From assembly GCA_031255055.1 (NCBI GenBank), contig JAIRTG010000029.1:1-10964 (forward strand): DNA of 10,964 nucleotides. The letters run 5' to 3'. Positions 6,083 to 10,964 of the stretch are shown piece by piece; position 1 is the stretch's first letter; each line of letters begins with the position of its first letter. The notes below the pieces were generated by a model. That model was not told the DNA's origin and made no database searches. It saw only the letters and a program-made list of their open reading frames with translations. Both the position numbers and the translations under genes were made by a program. The DNA comes from Prevotellaceae bacterium (lineage in GTDB: Bacteria > Bacteroidota > Bacteroidia > Bacteroidales > Paludibacteraceae).

Positions 6083-7423
6083 TTAATTTTTTACGTTTCT
6101 GCTTCTGATAATCCCACCGACTGTTGTTTTTCCATAACGGATATGGTCTAACAGTGGCCTCACCGAAGGACAGGTATAACTGCAACAGCCACATTCGATG
6201 CAATCCATCACACAATTATGTTCCATCTCGTCCCACATGGAGCGTTCCGACTGATTCATCAACAAATAAGGCTCCAAACCCATCGGACATGCCATCACAC
6301 ATTTGGCGCATCGGATGCAGTTTTTCATTTTGCCTCTTTGCGACTCGGTCGCGGGTACAAATAATACACCCGCACTTCCCTTTGCCATCGGTACATCCAA
6401 AGATGCCAATGCGCGTCCCATCATCGGGCCACCGCCAATTATTTTTTCTGTGTCATCAGGGACACCGCCACTCTGCTGCACAATTGAAGAAAGCGGAATA
6501 CCCAAACGTACCATAAAATTGCTCGGATTCAACATTGATTTTCCGGTAATCGTTATCATACGTTCTATTAAAGGTTTATTCTTTTGAACGGCTTCATATA
6601 TTGCGAAAACAGTGGCCACATTCTGCACAACAGCCCCAACTTCAATCGGTAACGCACCACTCGGCACTTGCTTTCGGATTAACGAATCTATCAGTTGTTT
6701 TTCACCGCCCTGCGGATATTGCATTTTCAAAGGTTCAACCGCAATTCCTTCAAAAGAACGGGTCTGTATAAGGTACTGTAAGTGTTCTATCGCATCTTTT
6801 TTATTATTTTCGACACCAATAATGGCTTTGTTGACGTTGATAGCTTTCATGGAAACGGTTATGCCGACGAGAATTTCTTCCGCTCTTTCCATCATCAACT
6901 GATGGTCGCAGGTGAGATAAGGTTCACACTCCACAGCATTTATTATCAACACATCTGCTTTTTTCCCGGGAGGAAGCGACAATTTCACGTGTGCCGGAAA
7001 TGTGGCGCCTCCAAGCCCTACAATACCGGCATCAGCTATTTTTTTGATGATTTCTTCGGACGACAGGTTGCACTCTCTTATTATATCTTTCGACTGGATA
7101 ATGTTCTCTATCCAATTATCGTCGTCCACATCAATAAAAACTGCCGGTCTGCGATAGCCCGAAGCATCCAACACATCGTCAATTTTCAGTACTTTTCCCG
7201 AAACGGATGAATGTACGTTAGCCGAGATAAAACCGTTTGCTTTGCCTATCAGTTGTCCGACTTTTACCGAATCGCCTTTCGCAACAACAGGAACACTCGG
7301 CGCTCCGATATAATGAGACAAAGGAATCATTACCCGCTTGGGAATAACCGCTTCCTGTGAACGCTTACCCGCCGAAAATTTATACTCTTTCGGATGAATT
7401 CCACCAATTCTAAATGTTTTCAT
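6083..7423 (-). CDS. rnfC: Rnf electron transport complex subunit RnfC
   Basis: RnfC is the peripheral cytoplasmic subunit that exchanges electrons with NAD(H), related to NuoF and NqrA. This 446-residue protein shows the N-terminal FRIGGIHP start, a barrel-sandwich-like segment (about 30-100), the nucleotide/FMN-binding glycine-rich motif GLGGATFP (136-143), ECEPYLTCDH (165-174) and two [4Fe-4S] motifs. These are C369-IR-C372-AK-C375-VMA-C379-P and C408-IE-C411-GC-C414-SYT-C418-P. The length is typical of the short RnfC form, without the long alanine-rich tail of enterobacterial RnfC. It starts 41 bases after rnfB, with ATAT directly before the ATG. Confidence 0.96.
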   Translation of the reverse strand: MKTFRIGGIHPKEYKFSAGKRSQEAVIPKRVMIPLSHYIGAPSVPVVAKGDSVKVGQLIGKANGFISANVHSSVSGKVLKIDDVLDASGYRRPAVFIDVDDDNWIENIIQSKDIIRECNLSSEEIIKKIADAGIVGLGGATFPAHVKLSLPPGKKADVLIINAVECEPYLTCDHQLMMERAEEILVGITVSMKAINVNKAIIGVENNKKDAIEHLQYLIQTRSFEGIAVEPLKMQYPQGGEKQLIDSLIRKQVPSGALPIEVGAVVQNVATVFAIYEAVQKNKPLIERMITITGKSMLNPSNFMVRLGIPLSSIVQQSGGVPDDTEKIIGGGPMMGRALASLDVPMAKGSAGVLFVPATESQRGKMKNCIRCAKCVMACPMGLEPYLLMNQSERSMWDEMEHNCVMDCIECGCCSYTCPSVRPLLDHIRYGKTTVGGIIRSRNVKN

Positions 7424-7464
7424 ATATGATTTTTTCTTCTCGAAATACTGTTACTTTCTATAAA

Positions 7465-8322
7465 CTAATTTTCCACTTCTTCCAATAGCTCGACCTTCGG
7501 CTTTCTCGGAGGAAAATTTAATTCAACAATGGAATTTGTCGGACATTCGGATGCACATTTACGGCACAGCTTACATTTTTCGGAATCAATGAACGCTAAA
7601 TTATTTGCTATTGTAATTGCCTCGTGCGCACAAACTTTAAAACACTTTGAACAACCGATACAGGCGGCTGAACAGGCTTTTTTCGCAACAGCTCCTTTAT
7701 CCTTATTTACACAGTCGACATATATACGACGCGATTTCGGCCCTTTTTTCCGGATTTCTATAATCTTTTTCGGACATATTTTCACGCATTTCCCACAGGA
7801 CGTACATTTTTCTTCGTCGACTTCGGGCAACAAGGTTGCCGGATTGACGTGAATGGCATCAAAGGGACAAACAACCTCGCAGTCACCCAATCCCAAACAT
7901 CCCCATGAGCAATCTGTTTCACCTCCATAAAGATTATGCGCTATTGCGCACGAATTTACGCCATCATATCGATTTGTTCGCAACCGATTTTCGCATGTTC
8001 CGTTGCAACGAACAACAGCAATAGTCGGCGCCGATTCCGCTGCCGACAATCCTAAAATTTCGGCAACCTTCCGCATCACAGGCGAACCGCCTACGGGACA
8101 ACTCAACTTGTCGAGCGAATCGGCTGCTACGCACGCATCGGCAAAAGCACGACATCCGGGAAATCCGCACCCGCCACAGTTCGCAGCAGGCAGCGCTTCT
8201 TCCACCTCGTCAATGCGCGGGTCTTCATAAACCTGAAATTTTTTGGCTACAAAAAACAAAACTATAGCGCTTGCCGCTCCTATCACGCCAAGGGCAATCA
8301 ATGAAATAAGAATTACGTTCAT
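7465..8322 (-). CDS. rnfB: Rnf complex iron-sulfur subunit RnfB
   Basis: RnfB takes electrons from ferredoxin and passes them into the complex. The 285-residue protein has one N-terminal membrane anchor (about 4-26), then the RnfB-specific Fe-S domain with C49-GG-C52-GFPG-C57 and C75. A run of ferredoxin-type clusters follows: C138/C142/C148/C152 in CLGLGDCEVVCPF; C173-TS-C176-GK-C179-VKI-C183-P; C221-IG-C224-SK-C227-FKV-C231; and C250-KL-C253-RK-C256-ASE-C260-P. That makes four ferredoxin-like sets besides the N-terminal cluster, so this is a long RnfB rather than the short two-ferredoxin form of proteobacteria. Additional cysteines C106, C110 and C125 lie between the domains. The ATG at 8322 is preceded directly by ATAT. 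The gene follows rseC by 55 bases. Confidence 0.96.
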   Translation of the reverse strand: MNVILISLIALGVIGAASAIVLFFVAKKFQVYEDPRIDEVEEALPAANCGGCGFPGCRAFADACVAADSLDKLSCPVGGSPVMRKVAEILGLSAAESAPTIAVVRCNGTCENRLRTNRYDGVNSCAIAHNLYGGETDCSWGCLGLGDCEVVCPFDAIHVNPATLLPEVDEEKCTSCGKCVKICPKKIIEIRKKGPKSRRIYVDCVNKDKGAVAKKACSAACIGCSKCFKVCAHEAITIANNLAFIDSEKCKLCRKCASECPTNSIVELNFPPRKPKVELLEEVEN

Positions 8323-8377
8323 ATATATTTGATATAATTTTTATTGTCGATAGATAAATAAACTACGGTCTTTCGCT

Positions 8378-8800
8378 TTATTCGAGAATTGCTTTTTTGA
8401 TGTAAAATTTGAATTTAGCATCTATTCTCTTACCAAAAAACGAAAGCGCCATATAATATGGCACTAACATCGCTAATGCAATAGAGCCGGATACGGCTTC
8501 ATTTTCTACAAAGGCGCGTAAAATGAAAAGTGTGATTAAAATAATCAGAAATGGTATTACAAAAACCAGCAACACCGCTTTTAACCCTAAAGCACGTTGA
8601 GCAGAAACAATCACCCGATCGCCCGCTTTAAAACCGGGTTCCGAAGATTCAATATCGATAATTTTTTCGCTTTTATCTGCCGCTGTACAAGCTGATTTTG
8701 CGTGGCAGGCGCTACATGCGGATGTCTGTGTTATCAAAACTTGAATTTGAGCGCCGTTCATCTCTTTTATGATTCCGGTATGTTCGATCAATTGGCTCAC
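8378..8800 (-). CDS. rseC: RseC/MucC-family membrane protein, first gene of the rnf operon
   Basis: This 140-residue protein has an N-terminal soluble domain with C29-SA-C32-HAKSA-C38, matching the conserved cysteines of the RseC/MucC family. Two membrane segments follow (about 73-96 and 103-122), and the C-terminus is short and basic. RseC proteins are linked to the SoxR-reducing system in Escherichia coli, where rsx genes are Rnf homologues; its first place in an rnf operon fits that link. The start is a GTG at 8800, since no in-frame ATG lies between it and the upstream TAA (8816-8818). An out-of-frame ATG at 8811 opens a four-codon frame whose TGA overlaps this GTG. The next in-frame Met, residue 14, would still leave the cysteines but would lose part of the conserved N-terminus. 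Confidence 0.85.
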   Translation of the reverse strand: MSQLIEHTGIIKEMNGAQIQVLITQTSACSACHAKSACTAADKSEKIIDIESSEPGFKAGDRVIVSAQRALGLKAVLLVFVIPFLIILITLFILRAFVENEAVSGSIALAMLVPYYMALSFFGKRIDAKFKFYIKKAILE

Positions 8801-8840
8801 TTTTGGCTCATTTTGTTATGTAGGAGTTGCAAATTTCCCG

Positions 8841-8871
8841 CAAAAGTACGATTATTCCTGTTTACAGCAAA
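8841..8871 (-). promoter_or_regulatory. Bacteroides-type promoter of the rseC-rnf operon
   Basis: On the minus strand, TTTG (8871-8868) is followed by exactly 19 bases and then TACTTTTG (8848-8841). This is a full match to the Bacteroidota sigma consensus TTTG / TAnnTTTG with standard spacing. Transcription would begin around 8834, giving a leader of about 34 bases before the rseC GTG. No second promoter is obvious further down the operon. Confidence 0.75.
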
Positions 8872-9243
8872 TAATAAACATATAAAAAATTTACAAAAAT
8901 AAACACGCTGTTCCGGCTAAGTCAAGGATCCATATCCCAAAAACCAAGTACACCGAATCGAATTTATATAGCTATATACGTCCATCCGCCACCGATTTTT
9001 TTGGGCCGTCACAGCGATTGTTTTCGGGAACCGACAAAAAACGACTTTATTTTTTTAATCTTGATTGAAGATTTTTAACGCAGTATTTTCATAAATTAGC
9101 GCGGCAAAAAACGAAATGAATATGCCAAAGAAATCAGCCGTTCGGCAAGCGCTGTTTGCGGGAACAAAAACGAACTCGCCGAAACATGTTTATTGGCATA
9201 ATTATTGACAAGTTGAATAATATGAATAATAATTAAAAATTGG

Positions 9244-9248
9244 GGAGG
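9244..9248 (+). promoter_or_regulatory. Strong Shine-Dalgarno site before the secreted-protein gene
   Basis: GGAGG is placed seven bases before the ATG at 9256, within GGGGAGGT. It fixes the start codon. None of the Rnf genes in the window has such a site, and Bacteroidota genes generally do not, which makes this one stand out. Confidence 0.6.
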
Positions 9249-9255
9249 TATTTCC

Positions 9256-10608
9256 ATGAAAAAATATGTTTATTTTTTAGTATCGTCTCTATTATTTCCC
9301 GTGCTGGGATTTTCTCAAATAATAGACGACATTTATATTACACCGAATGATGCAAAAATTTCTGCAAAAAGAACTGCAGTCAAAGAGAAAAAAGCAACCT
9401 ACAAAAACGGGGCGAAAGAAATCGTTTTTTTAGAAGATGACGGCGAAGATAAAACAATCGTCATAGGTAAAGACACCATATTTTTGCTTGCCGACGTCAA
9501 TGAAGAAGGCGACAGCACTTTGTATTGGGAGAACGAAGAAAAAGGACATTATCTAAACGAATTTAACGGTTCAGACAGCGATTATGAATATGCCGAACGC
9601 ATCCGCCGCTTCCACAATCCCAAATTCACCATCCACATTTCAGACCCCGCATACACCGACATCTACTTTTTGAACAACTGGGACTGGAATGTCTATGTAG
9701 ACGGCAATTACGCATGGGTTACGCCAACGTGGACAAACCGATATTGGTTCGACTACTATTACCGGCCTTTCGGCTACTCAAGCTGGAGTTGGCGCTATCC
9801 ACACTGGGGTTGGAACGGATACTATTCGAGCTGGTACGGATGGGGCGGATATTACGGCGGGTACTACGGCGGATACTATGGCGGATGGTACGATCCCTAT
9901 TGGGGATACGGACACGGACACGGATACGGACACTATCCACACAGGAACGTTCATGACGAAAGAGACAGGCTGACTGCCGGCAATTCCTCGCGCAACATGT
10001 CGAGAGGAGGCCTCAATTCTACAAACACAGTCGGACGAAACAGCACTTCACGCGACAGCAACGTCAGAAACTCATACACAGCAGTCAGAGGCTCAAGCCG
10101 CAGCGCCGATGGAAACTACAGAGTCAGCAATAGCGGTTCCCGAGGCAATAGCATAACAAGCGGCACATCAGGCGCCGGAAGAACACGCGAATCCGCCATC
10201 TCCTCTAACAGCACATCAAACTCAACATCCGGCAGATCAAGTGCAGTAAGTTCATCCTCACGCACCTCATCCTCCATCAACACCGGTTCACGCACTTCGA
10301 CGTCAAGCAACGCTTCGACACGTACAAGCGGAACATACAATTCGTCCTCCAATAGTTCGTCATACAACAACAATTCATCATCATCAAGAAACAGTTATTC
10401 AGGCAGCAACTCGTCGAGCCGAAATTCAAACTACAGATCAGGCTCAAATGTCGGCTCAAGCTCATCTTCAAGCCGTTCGTCAAGCTCCTACAGCGGAGGG
10501 AACAGCGGAGGAAGCCGCTCATCATCCGGCAGTTCCTATCGCGGAGGCAGCAGCTCCGGCTCATCCGGCGGATCACGCAGCAGCGGCAGTAGCGGCAGCA
10601 GAAGATAA
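9256..10608 (+). CDS. Secreted Trp/Tyr/Gly-rich and Ser-rich protein of unknown function
   Basis: I do not recognise a characterised family. The 450-residue protein starts with a signal peptide (about 1-20, likely cleaved before Q21), so it leaves the cytoplasm. Residues 21-145 are a mixed, probably folded region. Residues 146-230 are dominated by Trp, Tyr, Gly and His, including four turns of a YYGG repeat (197-211) and GYGHGHGYGHYPH (217-229). From about residue 240 to the end the chain is a low-complexity Ser/Arg/Gly/Asn/Thr tail, ending SSGSRR. It has no LPXTG and no recognisable type IX sorting domain. The start is set by a Shine-Dalgarno site. A FadL/OmpP1-like gene follows after 36 bases with no terminator between them, which suggests one transcript and a cell-envelope role. 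The His and aromatic content could suit metal or surface binding, but that is only a guess. Confidence 0.85.
   Translation: MKKYVYFLVSSLLFPVLGFSQIIDDIYITPNDAKISAKRTAVKEKKATYKNGAKEIVFLEDDGEDKTIVIGKDTIFLLADVNEEGDSTLYWENEEKGHYLNEFNGSDSDYEYAERIRRFHNPKFTIHISDPAYTDIYFLNNWDWNVYVDGNYAWVTPTWTNRYWFDYYYRPFGYSSWSWRYPHWGWNGYYSSWYGWGGYYGGYYGGYYGGWYDPYWGYGHGHGYGHYPHRNVHDERDRLTAGNSSRNMSRGGLNSTNTVGRNSTSRDSNVRNSYTAVRGSSRSADGNYRVSNSGSRGNSITSGTSGAGRTRESAISSNSTSNSTSGRSSAVSSSSRTSSSINTGSRTSTSSNASTRTSGTYNSSSNSSSYNNNSSSSRNSYSGSNSSSRNSNYRSGSNVGSSSSSSRSSSSYSGGNSGGSRSSSGSSYRGGSSSGSSGGSRSSGSSGSRR
9847..9933 (+). repeat. Short in-frame repeats encoding YYGG and GH/GY units
   Basis: Four 12-base units at 9847-9894 encode YYGG-type turns, the last one degenerate (GWYD). 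A run of 6-base GGACAC/GGATAC units at 9911-9933 encodes Gly-His/Gly-Tyr alternation. Both keep the reading frame, so the number of units could vary without inactivating the gene. Confidence 0.65.
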
Positions 10609-10644
10609 AAAGAATAACCATTCACAATCAAACATTAATATCTT

Positions 10645-10964
10645 ATGAAAAAAACAATCATTTCATTCGCGTGCCTGTTCTGCACATTAAACATTTCAGC
10701 TCAAACAACGCCCGACATATATAACTTGCAGCACAACGATATCAACGGCACTGCAAGATACATGGGAATGGCAGGAGCATTCGGCGCGTTGGGCGGCGAC
10801 GTTTCGGCGGTAAAAGACAACCCCGCAGGCTTGGGAGTCTATCGTCAGTCGGAATTTGTCACAACACTCAATCTCCTGACACAAAACAGCCACGCGACAT
10901 GGAACGCCCAAAAGGCACAAAACGACCTATATAAACTCAAGTTCAACAACCTCTCATTTGTAAT
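10645..10964 (+). CDS. FadL/OmpP1-like outer-membrane protein (5' part only)
   Basis: The first 106 codons of a gene run off the right edge of the window in an open frame. It starts with a signal peptide (about 1-19, ending NISA before Q20). The mature part contains GMAGAFGALGG (41-51) followed by DVSAVKDNPAGLG (52-64). This pattern, an early glycine/alanine-rich hatch with NPAGL, is typical of the FadL/OmpP1/TodX family of outer-membrane channels for hydrophobic compounds; Bacteroidota members are often labelled hemin receptors. The substrate cannot be told from this fragment. It lies 36 bases after the Ser-rich secreted-protein gene and is probably co-transcribed with it. The frame choice rests on the ATG at 10645, the signal peptide and the family motif. 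Confidence 0.8.
   Translation, partial: MKKTIISFACLFCTLNISAQTTPDIYNLQHNDINGTARYMGMAGAFGALGGDVSAVKDNPAGLGVYRQSEFVTTLNLLTQNSHATWNAQKAQNDLYKLKFNNLSFV

Larger units (their letters stand above)
8801..9255. other. Divergent intergenic region between rseC and the secreted-protein gene
   Basis: This 455-base region separates two diverging genes. The left part holds the rnf operon promoter (8841-8871). A perfect 14-base palindrome, TATATAGCTATATA, lies at 8965-8978. From about 9040 to 9255 the sequence is mostly AT-rich and should hold the promoter of the plus-strand gene at 9256. I found no clear TTTG/TAnnTTTG pair there, only TTGACA (9205-9210) and a nearby AT-rich stretch. A 30-codon plus-strand frame at 9116-9208 has no support as a gene. 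Confidence 0.6.

Noticed and set aside
2879..8322. Na+-translocating NADH:quinone reductase (Nqr) instead of Rnf
   Set aside because: NqrA and NqrF are absent, and RnfB with its CGGCGFPGC domain and RnfC with two [4Fe-4S] motifs are present.
9116..9208. 30-codon plus-strand frame upstream of the secreted-protein gene
   Set aside because: It has no ribosome-binding site, no recognisable motif and no supporting context. A frame this short is expected by chance.
9205..9235. Sigma70-type promoter (TTGACA with an AT-rich -10)
   Set aside because: TTGACA is exact, but Bacteroidota mainly use TTTG/TAnnTTTG, and the surrounding AT-rich sequence makes a chance match likely.
10116..10621. Long minus-strand frames opposite the Ser-rich tail
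   Set aside because: Repetitive Ser codons in the real gene leave the opposite frames free of stops. Their Leu/Glu-rich and Cys/Arg-rich products are mirror images of that repetition.

Overview
The window looks like chromosomal DNA of a Bacteroidota organism, probably of the order Bacteroidales. Four things point there. The promoter in front of the main operon fits the Bacteroides-type consensus (TTTG, 19 bases, TAnnTTTG). The Rnf genes have the order rseC-rnfBCDGEA. There is a remnant of a type IX secretion C-terminal sorting domain. The window ends in a FadL/OmpP1-like outer-membrane protein gene. Genus cannot be decided from the sequence.

Layout. Positions 1-422 are non-coding and repeat-rich: three short arrays with 7-base periodicity, then a GC-rich block of three hairpins, then an isolated palindrome. 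Positions 473-2224 (minus strand) encode a carboxyltransferase related to oxaloacetate decarboxylase alpha / pyruvate carboxylase subunit B. It keeps the metal-site residues but appears to lack both the biotin-accepting lysine and the usual catalytic threonine. It has a terminator hairpin at 423-458 and a probable promoter at 2291-2321, next to a 26-base near-perfect palindrome. Positions 2225-2878 contain no intact gene but hold the sorting-domain remnant (plus strand) and the terminator of the next operon.

Positions 2879-8800 (minus strand) are one operon, transcribed from right to left: rseC, rnfB, rnfC, rnfD, rnfG, rnfE, rnfA. It encodes a complete six-subunit Rnf complex, a membrane pump that couples electron transfer between ferredoxin and NAD to ion translocation, plus an RseC-family membrane protein. 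The cluster-binding cysteines of RnfB, RnfC, RnfA and RnfE and the flavin attachment motifs of RnfD and RnfG are all visible. RnfG has a long acidic C-terminal extension that starts with a second, more canonical flavinylation-like motif. The operon promoter is at 8841-8871 and the terminator at 2728-2761.

Positions 8801-9255 form a divergent intergenic region. On the plus strand, 9256-10608 encodes a secreted protein of unknown function with a Trp/Tyr/Gly-rich middle and a very Ser-rich C-terminal half. A FadL/OmpP1-like outer-membrane protein gene follows 36 bases later (10645 to the window edge, incomplete); the two are probably co-transcribed.

I see no CRISPR array, tRNA, rRNA, intact insertion sequence or phage gene. 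The Rnf operon itself is conventional. The less ordinary points are the altered active site of the carboxyltransferase, the second flavinylation-like motif in RnfG, the sorting-domain remnant, and the overlapping start of rseC.
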